A stretch of 64,000 nt of DNA from Crocinitomicaceae bacterium (GCA_020635955.1 JACJYW010000009.1:199209-263208), one strand, 5' to 3'. Numbered from the stretch's first letter, positions 53,916 to 63,918 are shown. Notes: generated from the sequence alone by a model not told the origin. A program made the numbers and translations.

Positions 53916-55001
53916 CTAATCTTTAATGATCATTTCCTGAAAACCTCTGGTAAAATAAGTTTCCATCCTTCCTTTGTCATTATTGAAAATGAGGTAAACT
54001 TCTATTTTCAATCCAGGATTTGATTCAATGAATTCAATTGATCTTTCAGGTCCCATCACCATAAATGCAGTTGCCATTGCATCTGCGAATCCACAATTAT
54101 CAGCCACAACGGTAGCGCTTAGCAAAGTATGAGTGACTGGATATCCTGTTTTTGGATCAAGTGTGTGAGAATATTTCACCCCTTCTTTCTCATAGAATTT
54201 ACGGTATGAACCAGAAGTTGCAATACTTTTATTTTCAATTTGCACTATTTCTTGCAATTCTCTTGATCCCTCGTTGGAGTTTTCAATTGGTTTGTCAATT
54301 CCAATTCTCCAAAATTCACCTGATCCATTTTTTCCTTTAACCCGAATTTCACCCCCAATTTCAACAAAGTAGTTTTTAGCGCCCTTTGCTTCTAATAACT
54401 CACCTATAACATCAACTGCCAATCCCTGGGCTACTGCATTGAAATCCAATTTAGCACCTGGCGTTTTCTTGAAAATTTCAGACTTTGGCTTTGGGATTGA
54501 ATCATCCGATTCTTCAAAAAGAAATGTAAAATGATATCCATTTGTGAAGCCGAGTAATGCCCTCAAAGAATCAACCGTTGTTGAATCAGGCACATTCTCA
54601 ATATCTTTCATAAATCCCCACCCATCAACTAATGGATATACCGTTGGATCAAAAGCTCCGGATGTTTTCAGGTAAACTTCCTGTGATAACAAATAACATC
54701 TATTGAAATATCCAAATTCATCATCATACTTGAATGAACCTGGCCCAGCTTCGTTAAGTCTGGTTAAAATTGAATTTGGAATGTATGAAGAAAGAGCAAT
54801 GTCAAAATTAGCCAAGGTTAATTCTATCTCATCTCTGTTAATTTCAATTGGATCATTTACAATGATGGCATACGTTGTTCCTTGCGTATTACCATAGAAC
54901 TCAAGAGTATTTACTTTTTCCTGATTACTTGTTTCTGTAGATTGAGAATTATTACAAGAGATCAATATAACAATGAGCCATAGATAACTAAATTGCTTCA
55001 T
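53916..55001 (-). CDS. apbE: FAD:protein FMN transferase (lipoprotein)
   Basis: 361 residues. Lipoprotein signal with the Cys in LISCNNSQ near 17. ApbE motifs: GTTYAI, PTVYPLVDGWGF, GAKLDFNAVAQGLAVD, YFVEIGGEIRVKG and the closing SGSYRKFYEKEGVKYSHTLDPKTGYPV. It transfers FMN from FAD to a Thr or Ser of the [ST]GAT type in NqrB, NqrC or FMN-binding-domain proteins, on the periplasmic side. Starts 8 bp after the stop of the giant repeat gene, so the two are probably one transcript. Confidence 0.92.
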   Translation of the reverse strand: MKQFSYLWLIVILISCNNSQSTETSNQEKVNTLEFYGNTQGTTYAIIVNDPIEINRDEIELTLANFDIALSSYIPNSILTRLNEAGPGSFKYDDEFGYFNRCYLLSQEVYLKTSGAFDPTVYPLVDGWGFMKDIENVPDSTTVDSLRALLGFTNGYHFTFLFEESDDSIPKPKSEIFKKTPGAKLDFNAVAQGLAVDVIGELLEAKGAKNYFVEIGGEIRVKGKNGSGEFWRIGIDKPIENSNEGSRELQEIVQIENKSIATSGSYRKFYEKEGVKYSHTLDPKTGYPVTHTLLSATVVADNCGFADAMATAFMVMGPERSIEFIESNPGLKIEVYLIFNNDKGRMETYFTRGFQEMIIKD

Positions 55002-55009
55002 TCACGAAA

Positions 55010-58000
55010 TTAATTTTTAGTCAAATTAGATGTAGATGTTTCATCATCCCACTGGAACTCAGAAATTGGCTCGCCATTTCTTGTATAGCTAACAGAACCA
55101 TAACGTGTTTGGATCTTCTCATACACTTTACCCACACCGTCACGAACTACAACTCTTCTAATTACATATGATTTCAATAAGCCATTAGAATCATTGACTG
55201 CATAACTTTCTTCAGTTACTCCTTCTGGGAATTTCTGACCCAATTCATTTTCCATTTCAGGATTAATTTCGTTCAATTTAATTTCCTTCAATTCATCTAC
55301 ATAATCCATATTAGCCTCAAGGTCTACTTCGTTGGCCTGTTCATTGTCATGTACATGTTCAATATGATTCTCAACAGCATCAGCCGTGTTATCAGCTTGT
55401 TTTACAGCCTTATCATCTCTTTCCTTATCATTCGTCCATTGAACTTCTGTCATCTCCTCAGTATAATCTTTGGTGTCCAATCCATTATCCTCATTTGCAT
55501 CAGCCAAATCTCCGTTATAATCAGATATGGTTGATGAAACTTCTTCCAATACTTCTTCATAGCCTTCTCTTTCTTCATCCATCTCATCAAAATGCTCACT
55601 GATATCCGTTGTTAAGTCTTCAACTGTACTTTTTGTTTTTTGACTCGCATTGTCTTGATCATCTGTATCCTGACCAATTCGCTCTGAGTGACTTTCTTTG
55701 ATCTCTACAACCTCTTTCTCAAATTCTGTTCTATCATCATCTATATCCTGAAAGCGCTCACTCACTTCTTCCATCATTACTTCACTATTGGCTTTAGTGT
55801 TTTGATTGTAATCTTCCTGATCATCAGCATCTTGATTTTCACGCTCTGAATGACTTTCCTTGATCTCTACCACTTCTTTCTCAAACTCTGTTCTATCATC
55901 ATCTATATCCTGAAAACGCTCACTCACTTCTTCCATCATTACTTCACTATTAGCCTTAGTGTTTTGATTGTAATCTTCCTGATTATCCGCATCTTCATTT
56001 TCACGTTCTGAGTGACTTTCCTTGATCTCTACCACTTCTTGCTCAAACTCTGTTCTATCATCATCTATATCCTGAAAGCGCTCACTCACTTCTTCCATCA
56101 TCACTTCACTATTAGCCTTAGTGTTTTGATTGTAATCTTCTTGATTATCTGTATCCTCAAGAATACGGTCAGAGTGACTTTGTTTGATCTCCACAACCTC
56201 TTTTTCAAACTCTGTTCTATCATCATCTATATCCTGAAAACGCTCACCCACTTCTTCCATCATTATTTCACTGTTGGCTTTAGTGTTTTGATTGTAATCT
56301 TCCTGATCATCAGCATCTTCATTTTCACGCTCTGAGTGACTTTCTTTGATCTCTACAACCTCTTCTTCAAACTCTGTCCTAGGAATGTCATCATCTAGAC
56401 TGTTAGCTGCTAAATCATCATTTATATACTCAACATCCTGTTTGGTGTCCATCACCTCATCTTCCTGATCCCATATGTCTTCATTATTCTTATTGATTAT
56501 TCTAACATTGAAATCTTCTACTTCTACTTCAGTGTTTTTCCTTGCCAAATCACTATTACCTTCATTCACTTCGAATTCTTCCACCATTTTATTGATATTG
56601 ATTCGTTCATCCTGAATGACATCATTTTGATCAAGTGAATTATTAACATTTTCATCTGCCACTTCAATTTTGATCTTTTCTGCATCCAATTCAAACTGTT
56701 CTCTCGGTTTATCATTATCAAATTGCATTTCCAAAATTTCAGTATTAATAGCATCTACTTTAGTATTTTGATATTGGATGTCATTTTCGTGGTAAGTTAC
56801 TCTGTCTCTATCTGTATCAGCTAAATTCACCTGAAGTTCTTCATTGTCATCAACCGTTTCCTCTCTTCCATCATCTGCACTTTCCTGTGCATTAGCAATA
56901 TCTACTTCCATGCCTTCTACATGCTCTTTTGTTTTGAAAGTTTCTTCTTTTCCACCTTCAGCAAACTCCTTTTCTGCCTCCTCAACCTCTTCTTCCTTGT
57001 CATAGATCTTTTGATATCCAAAGTATCTGTGTTGCTCTTCAGCTTCTTGCATCATAGCTTCAATATCAATTGATCTTTGATTTGTCTGCGGACCGTAATC
57101 CTTGAGATCTTTGGAGTCTGCGATCATTTTCACAGGCTTATTCAAGATCCTATCAATTTCTGCTAATTGATCTTTAGGGTATTGATCTGATGGCTTCAAT
57201 TTTACAGCTCTTTTGTAAAGGTCTTTTGCCTTTTCATAATTTTGAGCATTGAAATATTCATCCGCTTTTTTGATCAATTTTTGATATTCCTTATCAGCTG
57301 TGTCTCCATTATTTTTAAGACCTTCTCTACACTTCTCAACCTGATCTTTAGGGTAAGCTTCCTGATACAGATCAAGCGCCTCCAGGTACTTGTCAAGAGC
57401 TTTTTTCCATTGTTTTCTCTCAAAGAAAGTATCCGCTTCCTGAATTAGATCATCAAACCTTTTACGCTTTTCTCTTTCGGCATTTAGATCATTAAGGATC
57501 TGATTGATCTCATCAATTCTTTGCTGTGGTAATGGGTCTGATGGACGAATAGTTTTTGCTCTTTTATAAAGATCAAGTGCCTTATCATAATTCTTTTCAT
57601 CAAAATACTTTTGTGCAGTTGCCAATATCTTTTGGTATTGAGCCTCCTCTTCACTGCCTGATTGCTCTTGCATTTTTTGATCACAAAGGGCAATTTGATC
57701 TTTTGGATATTGTTCTGATGAGATAATATCCAGCGCATCCTGATAGGCGGTTTTCGCATCCTTGAAGTTATTGCTGGCAAACAATTTGTCAGCTTTAGCA
57801 ATAGCCGCATCATATTTAGCTTTCAATTCTTTCTGTGCTGCCTGATCCGCTAATAATTTATTGATCTCTGCAATTTTATTCTTAGGAACTGAATCATCCG
57901 GACGAATGCTTAGTGCTCTATTATACAACTCAAGGGCTTTATCATAGTTCTTTTCATCAAAGTATTTTTGAGCAGTGGTTAAGATCTTTTGATATTGTGC

Positions 58001-61000
58001 TTCTTCTTCATTGCTTGACTGTTCCTGCATTTTCTTGTCACATAATGCAATTTGATCTTTCGGATATTGCTCGCCTCCTTTAATGTCTAGCGCATCCTGA
58101 TAGGCTGTTTTGGCTTCCAGATAAGATCCATCTTTGAAAAGTTTATCTGCTTTAGCAATAGCAGCATCAAACTTAGCCTGTAATTCTTTTTGGGCAGCCA
58201 TATCAGCCAGGATCTTATTGATCTCATCTATTTTGTTCTTTGGAACTGAATCATCTGGACGAATTGTCAAAGCACGATTGTACAACTCTAATGCTTTTTC
58301 GTAATTCTTCTCGTCAAAATACTTCTGTGCGGTTGAAAGGATCTTTTGATATTGTTCTTCCTCTTCATTACCTGATTGTTCCTGCATTTTCTTGTCACAC
58401 AGTGCTATTTGATCTTTAGGATATTGTTCGTTTCCTTTAATATCCAATGCGTCCTGATAAGCTGTTTTTGCTTCTAAATAAGAACCATCCTTAAAAAGTT
58501 TATCTGCTTTGGCTATTGCCGCATCATACTTGGCTTGCAATTCTTTTTGCGCAGATTGATCAGCCAATAGTTTATTGATCTCGGCAATTTTATTTTTTGG
58601 AATTGAATCATCCGGACGAATTGTTAAGGCTCGATTGTACAACTCTAATGCCTTTTCGTAATTCTTCTCGTCAAAAGCTTTTTGTGCAGTAGTTAAGATC
58701 TTTTGATATTGCTCTTCTTCTTCATTTTGAGATTGCTCTTGCATTTTCTTATCACACAAAGCAATTTGATCTTTTGGATATTGCTCACTTCCTTTTATAT
58801 CTAATGCATCCTGATAAGCTGTTTTGGCCTCCAGGTAACTACCTGACTTGAACAAATTATCTGCTTTAGCTATAGCTGCATCATATTTTGCTTTGACATC
58901 AGCATCTGCATTTTGTTTGGCTATGATATCTTCGATTTCCTTTATACGACCTTTCGGATGTGCCTCATTAGGCTTCATTGCTATAGCCTCTTTATATCTT
59001 TTTAAAGCACCTTCATAATCTTTGTCATTATAAGCTTTATCCGCCTGTGCGATTAGATCATTATACTTTTTCTCAAACTCTTCAGCCTGCATTTGATCTT
59101 TTTCACGTTGAGCTTTGATCTCATTGATCTTGTCAATTTGTTGTTGCGGATAACTTTCAGACGTTTTTATCTTTTTCGCTTTTTCGTAAGCGGCAATAGC
59201 TTCATCAAACTTTTCTGCATCTCTCAGTTCATCCGCCTTTTTGATCATTTCCTGATACTGTGCATCCACCTCAGCATCAGATGCTTCTTTCATTTTCTTG
59301 TCGATCTCAGTTAACCTATCTTTTGGATATTGCTCATCTCCTTTGATATCGATAGCTTCTTTATAAAGTTTCTTAGCATTTTCCCAGCTATTACTGTTGA
59401 AAGCATTATCGGCTTCTTCGATCTTCTTTTTATACTGTTCAATTAGGGCTTGCTGACTTTCTTCATTCTTTTTCTTTTCTTCCAGATCCAGAATTCGTTT
59501 GGAAATCTCAACATCCGGTTTGATCTTGATAGCTTCCTGATACTTTTTGATAGCTCCGGTATAATCCTTCTTATTGGCTAATTCTTCACCGCCAGCAACT
59601 AATTCTTTGAATTGTTTATCCTTTTCAGCTTGTTCAGCATCTGAAGCCATTTTTTCTTTGATCTTGGCGATTCTTTCTTTAGGATATGACTCATTTGGCA
59701 TGAGTGATGATGCCTCTTCGTACTTTGCCAGAGCGTTCTCCCATTTTTGACCATTGTAAGCATCATCTGCCGCTTTAATTGCAGCATCATATTTAGATTT
59801 CAGATCAGCTTCATCCGCTTGTTTTTTCAGAATCTCATCTATCTCTTTGATTTTGTCTTTTACCCCTTGATCATCCTTGATATCAAGCGCTTTTTGATAA
59901 TTAGTTTTTGCAGACTCATAGCTTTTAGCACCAAAATCCTTGTCTCCTGCCGCCACATACTCCTTGAACTTTGCTTCCTGTTGCTGTGCAGCATCTTTAT
60001 CTGCGATTAATTTATTGACCTCATCAATTTTCTTTTTTGCGGCTTCATCATTAGGCTTAACCGTTAAAGCTTCTTGATATTTGGCTAACGCACCCTTGTA
60101 ATCTTCTTTTGATTGAGCCGATTCACCATCCGCCATCAACGACTTGTACTTTTCCTCTTTTTCCTGAGCGTTTGCAAGATCCTGAATGATCTTTTCTAAT
60201 TCAGCAATTCTGTCCTTTGGATCTTTTTCATCCGGTTTTACCGTTGATGCTTCCTTGTATTTTGCAATAGCCTCCTGATATTTTTTAGCATCTGCTAGCC
60301 CTTTGGCTTCCGTCATCAAGTTATTATACTTCTCATTTTTCTCCTTGTCCGCAGCATCTTTGTCCATGTTAGCTTTGGCTTCCTTGATACGGTCTGTAGG
60401 ATAATTTTCAGTTGGCTTCAATTTCAATGCCTCTTCATACTTTTTGATCGCTTCCTGCCAGTTTTTACTATTAAAAGCAGCATCACCATCAGCAATGAAC
60501 TTCTTGTAGTCTTCTTCTAATTTTTTAGCGGCATCAGCATCTGCCTGCATTTTTGTCAAGATCTCATCAATCTCAGATATTCTTGCTGAAGGATGAGATT
60601 CATTAGGCTTAAGATCTAATGCTGCTTTGTATTTAGCCTTAGCTTCTTCATATTTCTTACTATCAAAAAGTTTATCCGCTTCAGCAATTAAACCATCATA
60701 TTTGGCTTGTTTATCTTTTTCGGCTTGATCAGCAGCCTCTTTCTCAGCTTTTTTCTTTTTAGCGTCTTCTAACTTGGTTTTAACAGCAGCATCTTCTTTG
60801 ATACCTAAGGCTGATTCGTAGTTGGTAATAGCTTTATCAAAATCTTTCGTCCCCATAGCGTTATCACCATCAGCTACGAATTTCTTGAATTGCTCATCCT
60901 GTTGTTTTTGTTTGGCTAGAATATCTTCGATCTCTTTGATCTTGTCTTTAGGTAATTGCTCAGTTGGCTTAATACCAGACGCTTCTTTGTACAGCTTTAG

Positions 61001-61762
61001 TGCCTCTTCATAGTTTTTAGCAAGCAACTGGTCCTTAGCCTGAGCCATTTTTTCCTGGAATGCTTTCTCTGTCTCACCTGCCTTCTTTTGCTCATCCCAG
61101 GCTTTTTGCGCCGCGTCACGTTTTGCCTTTACATCCGGGTCATTAATAAGTGCTAAAGCTTTGTCGTAGTTATCTACGGCAGTAGCGTAATCTTGTGCAC
61201 TATTGCCTTTATCTCCAGCTGCTACGAAGGCATCAAACTGTTTTTTCTTATTGGCTTCCTCATCTTTTTTCTTCTCCATCTCCGCTTTCAGATCCTCAAT
61301 TTTCTTGAGCATTTGTTTAGTATAGGCAGGGTCATAATCTGGCATCCCGTCTGAGCTCAGTTCATATTTGATCATTGGAGTAGACTCCAACCATGCAAAA
61401 TCAACTCCATCCATCTTTTCAAAAAGAGATACCTCCATTCCAAAAGGAACATAAGGTGGAAGATCTTCAGGGTAATCGAAATGCCCATCAATTTGGGCTA
61501 CTTTCGTTACATAACCAGGTTTTGTGATATGAATCTGATAAACTTTGCCTATCTCCAGATCAATTTGAGGCACCTTACCGTTAGAAGCAGCAGTTTTCGT
61601 GGTGATCAATTGACCTCCGGAATAAACTTTGATGATAGCACCATCCAATTTTTTACCAGATCCCTCATCCTTTGCTGTTACATTCACGGCAATAATAGGG
61701 TCTTGAGCAAAGCTCATACCACTTAGGAGAATTAATATGGTCAAGGTCAATAACCTCATCAA
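55010..61762 (-). CDS. giant exported TPR / acidic-repeat protein (2250 residues)
   Basis: Signal peptide 1-19 (LLSGMSFAQ). Residues 21-115 look like a carboxypeptidase-regulatory-type beta sandwich (DGAIIKVYSGGQLITTKTAASNG). Residues about 175-1543 hold some 23 TPR-like repeats of about 60 residues, each like a YEEAL..YKEAL.IKP..YP core. Four consecutive double units (119 residues each, 958-1433) are near identical. A variable acidic linker (1550-1790) is followed by four 54-residue acidic repeats (1795-2010) plus a degenerate fifth, and a C-terminal domain (about 2160-2250) with YVIRRVVVRDGVGKVYEK. No T9SS sorting domain, no lipobox. Likely an envelope scaffold; precise function unknown. 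Confidence 0.85.
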   Translation of the reverse strand: MMRLLTLTILILLSGMSFAQDPIIAVNVTAKDEGSGKKLDGAIIKVYSGGQLITTKTAASNGKVPQIDLEIGKVYQIHITKPGYVTKVAQIDGHFDYPEDLPPYVPFGMEVSLFEKMDGVDFAWLESTPMIKYELSSDGMPDYDPAYTKQMLKKIEDLKAEMEKKKDEEANKKKQFDAFVAAGDKGNSAQDYATAVDNYDKALALINDPDVKAKRDAAQKAWDEQKKAGETEKAFQEKMAQAKDQLLAKNYEEALKLYKEASGIKPTEQLPKDKIKEIEDILAKQKQQDEQFKKFVADGDNAMGTKDFDKAITNYESALGIKEDAAVKTKLEDAKKKKAEKEAADQAEKDKQAKYDGLIAEADKLFDSKKYEEAKAKYKAALDLKPNESHPSARISEIDEILTKMQADADAAKKLEEDYKKFIADGDAAFNSKNWQEAIKKYEEALKLKPTENYPTDRIKEAKANMDKDAADKEKNEKYNNLMTEAKGLADAKKYQEAIAKYKEASTVKPDEKDPKDRIAELEKIIQDLANAQEKEEKYKSLMADGESAQSKEDYKGALAKYQEALTVKPNDEAAKKKIDEVNKLIADKDAAQQQEAKFKEYVAAGDKDFGAKSYESAKTNYQKALDIKDDQGVKDKIKEIDEILKKQADEADLKSKYDAAIKAADDAYNGQKWENALAKYEEASSLMPNESYPKERIAKIKEKMASDAEQAEKDKQFKELVAGGEELANKKDYTGAIKKYQEAIKIKPDVEISKRILDLEEKKKNEESQQALIEQYKKKIEEADNAFNSNSWENAKKLYKEAIDIKGDEQYPKDRLTEIDKKMKEASDAEVDAQYQEMIKKADELRDAEKFDEAIAAYEKAKKIKTSESYPQQQIDKINEIKAQREKDQMQAEEFEKKYNDLIAQADKAYNDKDYEGALKRYKEAIAMKPNEAHPKGRIKEIEDIIAKQNADADVKAKYDAAIAKADNLFKSGSYLEAKTAYQDALDIKGSEQYPKDQIALCDKKMQEQSQNEEEEQYQKILTTAQKAFDEKNYEKALELYNRALTIRPDDSIPKNKIAEINKLLADQSAQKELQAKYDAAIAKADKLFKDGSYLEAKTAYQDALDIKGNEQYPKDQIALCDKKMQEQSGNEEEEQYQKILSTAQKYFDEKNYEKALELYNRALTIRPDDSVPKNKIDEINKILADMAAQKELQAKFDAAIAKADKLFKDGSYLEAKTAYQDALDIKGGEQYPKDQIALCDKKMQEQSSNEEEAQYQKILTTAQKYFDEKNYDKALELYNRALSIRPDDSVPKNKIAEINKLLADQAAQKELKAKYDAAIAKADKLFASNNFKDAKTAYQDALDIISSEQYPKDQIALCDQKMQEQSGSEEEAQYQKILATAQKYFDEKNYDKALDLYKRAKTIRPSDPLPQQRIDEINQILNDLNAEREKRKRFDDLIQEADTFFERKQWKKALDKYLEALDLYQEAYPKDQVEKCREGLKNNGDTADKEYQKLIKKADEYFNAQNYEKAKDLYKRAVKLKPSDQYPKDQLAEIDRILNKPVKMIADSKDLKDYGPQTNQRSIDIEAMMQEAEEQHRYFGYQKIYDKEEEVEEAEKEFAEGGKEETFKTKEHVEGMEVDIANAQESADDGREETVDDNEELQVNLADTDRDRVTYHENDIQYQNTKVDAINTEILEMQFDNDKPREQFELDAEKIKIEVADENVNNSLDQNDVIQDERININKMVEEFEVNEGNSDLARKNTEVEVEDFNVRIINKNNEDIWDQEDEVMDTKQDVEYINDDLAANSLDDDIPRTEFEEEVVEIKESHSERENEDADDQEDYNQNTKANSEIMMEEVGERFQDIDDDRTEFEKEVVEIKQSHSDRILEDTDNQEDYNQNTKANSEVMMEEVSERFQDIDDDRTEFEQEVVEIKESHSERENEDADNQEDYNQNTKANSEVMMEEVSERFQDIDDDRTEFEKEVVEIKESHSERENQDADDQEDYNQNTKANSEVMMEEVSERFQDIDDDRTEFEKEVVEIKESHSERIGQDTDDQDNASQKTKSTVEDLTTDISEHFDEMDEEREGYEEVLEEVSSTISDYNGDLADANEDNGLDTKDYTEEMTEVQWTNDKERDDKAVKQADNTADAVENHIEHVHDNEQANEVDLEANMDYVDELKEIKLNEINPEMENELGQKFPEGVTEESYAVNDSNGLLKSYVIRRVVVRDGVGKVYEKIQTRYGSVSYTRNGEPISEFQWDDETSTSNLTKN
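55733..56380 (-). repeat. four tandem 162-bp repeats in the giant gene (acidic region)
   Basis: Encode residues 1795-2010, each unit 54 residues, opening RTEFE and containing QEDYNQNTKANSE and ERFQDIDDD. A partial fifth unit follows downstream. Near identical at DNA level, which suggests recent duplication or gene conversion. Confidence 0.9.
57464..58891 (-). repeat. four tandem 357-bp repeats in the giant gene (TPR region)
   Basis: Encode residues 958-1433 with a 119-residue period, starting near AKYDAAIAKAD. Each unit contains two TPR-like helical pairs, one with YPKDQIALCD and one with EKNYEKALELYNRAL. Confidence 0.9.
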
Positions 61763-61886
61763 CTACTTATACACCTTTCTAAACAAAAGGTTCATTTAAC
61801 AATCAAGTGTTTGCAAATTAAATTCCAAACAATTGCAACAGGCGATAAATCAACTTAATTTTATCCGTTGCCACAATCCTACAAAT

Positions 61887-61906
61887 ATCTCAAAAAAAAC
61901 TGAGAT
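61887..61906. repeat. short inverted repeat before the FAD oxidoreductase gene
   Basis: ATCTCA and TGAGAT separated by 8 bp, A-rich loop, 20 bp upstream of the ATG at 61927. It could be an operator. The rest of the 61763-61926 interval, between divergent genes, shows no gene. Confidence 0.35.
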
Positions 61907-61926
61907 TACTTGACTTTTGAAAGAGT

Positions 61927-63060
61927 ATGATCAACTTGCAAAATCTTAGCTTTTGGGAAAAAGAAACCTTCATTCGACACATTGATCACTTGATCATAGG
62001 TTCTGGAATAGTTGGTCTTTCCACCGCTATATATCTTAAACAACGCGATAACACTAAAAAGGTAACAATTTTAGAACGCGGATTTTTACCTGCAGGTGCT
62101 AGTACAAAAAATGCGGGATTTTCTTGTATTGGTAGTCCATCTGAATTATTGGACGACCTTAAAAAAGCCGATAAAAAAACAGTATTTGACACAGTTGAAA
62201 GAAGGTGGAAAGGATTAAATAACCTCAATCAATTGCTATTCAATTCCGACATAGGCTATAAATCGCTAGGTTCACATGAACTTTTTGATGAGGAAAGCAA
62301 GGATATCTATGAAAATTGCATCTCCAATTTGGATGAGCTAAACGGTGAGTTGAAACGAATTACTGGCGTACCCAAAGTTTATGGCATAGCAAAAGACGTT
62401 TGTTCAACTTACGAATTCAATGTTTTCAATAAGGCCATTTCTCATACTGTGGAGGGGCAAATTGACACTGGAAAAATGATGCAGGCCCTGATTAGAAAAG
62501 CCAGATCATTGAACGTTGAAATACTGAATGGTATTGAAGTTTATGATATTAAAGGCAAGGAACTGGAAACAAATGTTGGCGCTTTTCCTTTTGAAAATTT
62601 GATCATTTGTACCAATGGATTTTCTAAGCGATTTTTCCCTGATCTAGATGTGGAACCTGCAAGAGCGCAAGTGGTAGTTACTTCAGAAATACCAAATTTA
62701 AAACTCAAAGGAATTTTTCATTTTGACGCAGGATACTACTATTTCAGGAACATTGGTAAAAGGGTTCTTTTTGGAGGAGGGCGAAATTTGGATCTCAAAG
62801 GAGAAAATACAGAAGAGATGACCACCACCTCTATGATCATTGACCGATTAGAGTCTATTTTAAAAGAACAGATCATACCTTATGCTGATTTCAAGATCGA
62901 ACATCAGTGGGCTGGAACCATGGGTGTTGGTGGCACAAAAGCTCCAATCATCCAACAAATCGATAAAAATATTTTCTGCGGAATACGACTGGGAGGAATG
63001 GGTGTAGCAATTGGAAGTCTAGTGGGGAAAGAGTTGGCAGATCTTATTATAGAATCTTAA
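61927..63060 (+). CDS. FAD-dependent oxidoreductase, DAO/glycine-oxidase fold
   Basis: 377 residues. FAD dinucleotide-binding motif HLIIGSGIVGLSTAIYL, ERGFLPAGASTKNAGFSCIG, substrate-side YYYFRNIGKRVLFGGGRN and the C-terminal EHQWAGTMGVGGTKAPII with FCGIRLGGMGVAIGSLVGKELA. Oxidises an amine or hydroxy-acid; the substrate is unknown. The murQ ATG begins 1 bp after the stop, so a link to cell-wall amino-sugar catabolism is possible but unproven. Confidence 0.82.
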   Translation: MINLQNLSFWEKETFIRHIDHLIIGSGIVGLSTAIYLKQRDNTKKVTILERGFLPAGASTKNAGFSCIGSPSELLDDLKKADKKTVFDTVERRWKGLNNLNQLLFNSDIGYKSLGSHELFDEESKDIYENCISNLDELNGELKRITGVPKVYGIAKDVCSTYEFNVFNKAISHTVEGQIDTGKMMQALIRKARSLNVEILNGIEVYDIKGKELETNVGAFPFENLIICTNGFSKRFFPDLDVEPARAQVVVTSEIPNLKLKGIFHFDAGYYYFRNIGKRVLFGGGRNLDLKGENTEEMTTTSMIIDRLESILKEQIIPYADFKIEHQWAGTMGVGGTKAPIIQQIDKNIFCGIRLGGMGVAIGSLVGKELADLIIES

Positions 63061-63061
63061 T

Positions 63062-63877
63062 ATGAAGTACTCCAAAAAAATAACAGAAAGCAGCTCAAAC
63101 TATGACAATTTAGAGGATATGTCTATCCATGAATTGTTGACCAATATTAACAAGGAAGATCATCTCGTACCCCAGGCAGTTGAAAAAACAATTCCTCAAA
63201 TTGAGGCTTTCGTTGAAAAAGCACTTGACCGAATGGAAATGGGCGGAAGACTTTTTTATATCGGTGCCGGAACAAGTGGACGATTGGGAATTGTTGACGC
63301 CTCAGAATGCCCCCCGACCTTTGGAGTAGATCATGGAATAGTTATCGGCTTAATGGCTGGAGGAGATAAAGCCATGAGAAAAGCTGTTGAATTTGCCGAA
63401 GATGATACCGAACAAGGATGGAAAGACTTGAAGGAGCATAACATTAACGATATGGATTCTGTTGTGGGTATTGCAGCATCAGGTAGCACGCCCTATGTGA
63501 TAGGAGCCATTCAACACGCCAATAAAAATGGAATTCTGACTGCTTGTATCACCATGAACCCGGAAAGTGATCTTGCCATGACAGCTCAATATCCAATTAC
63601 TCCCATTGTAGGACCTGAATTCGTAACCGGAAGTACTCGAATGAAATCAGGAACGGCTCAAAAGCTCATTCTTAACATGATCTCTACTTCTATTATGATC
63701 GGATTAGGCAGAGTAAAAGGAAATAAGATGGTGGACATGCAGTTGAGCAACAACAAATTGGTTGACAGAGGAACTAAAATGATCATGCAAGAACTTGGCG
63801 TTACTTATGAAAAAGCAAATGAATTGCTTTTAAAACATGGATCTGTGAGAAAAGCAGTTGATGCTGAAAGGAAATAG
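63062..63877 (+). CDS. murQ: N-acetylmuramic acid 6-phosphate etherase
   Basis: Cleaves the lactyl ether of MurNAc-6-phosphate to give GlcNAc-6-phosphate and D-lactate in peptidoglycan recycling (cytosol). 271 residues, a little shorter than E. coli MurQ (298). SIS-fold motifs YIGAGTSGRLGIVDASECPP, GIAASGSTPYVIGA and TGSTRMKSGTAQKLILNM. Catalytic Glu82 and Glu113 correspond to E. coli Glu83 and Glu114. Confidence 0.95.
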   Translation: MKYSKKITESSSNYDNLEDMSIHELLTNINKEDHLVPQAVEKTIPQIEAFVEKALDRMEMGGRLFYIGAGTSGRLGIVDASECPPTFGVDHGIVIGLMAGGDKAMRKAVEFAEDDTEQGWKDLKEHNINDMDSVVGIAASGSTPYVIGAIQHANKNGILTACITMNPESDLAMTAQYPITPIVGPEFVTGSTRMKSGTAQKLILNMISTSIMIGLGRVKGNKMVDMQLSNNKLVDRGTKMIMQELGVTYEKANELLLKHGSVRKAVDAERK

Positions 63878-63879
63878 AA

Positions 63880-63918
63880 TCAGATCCTCACACCTATTAT
63901 ACAAATATCGTCTACCTG
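63880..63918 (-). pseudogene. remnant of a second SpoIIE-like gene 3' end
   Basis: On the minus strand encodes QVDDICIIGVRI followed by TGA. The partial gene at 63962-64000 encodes the same 12 residues followed by TAG. Three bases differ in the 12 codons, all synonymous. Confidence 0.65.

Noticed and set aside
53916..55001. Giant protein as an ApbE substrate
   Set aside because: No [ST]GAT-type flavinylation site was seen in the giant protein, so this was not proposed as an annotation.
55349..56335. Plus-strand ORFs opposite the giant gene repeats
   Set aside because: They are antisense images of the tandem repeats, hydrophobic because Glu/Asp codons read as Phe/Leu/Ile on the other strand; no start context or family.
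55733..56380. Possible CRISPR-like array
   Set aside because: The 162-bp units are in-frame coding repeats with no short spacers and no cas genes.
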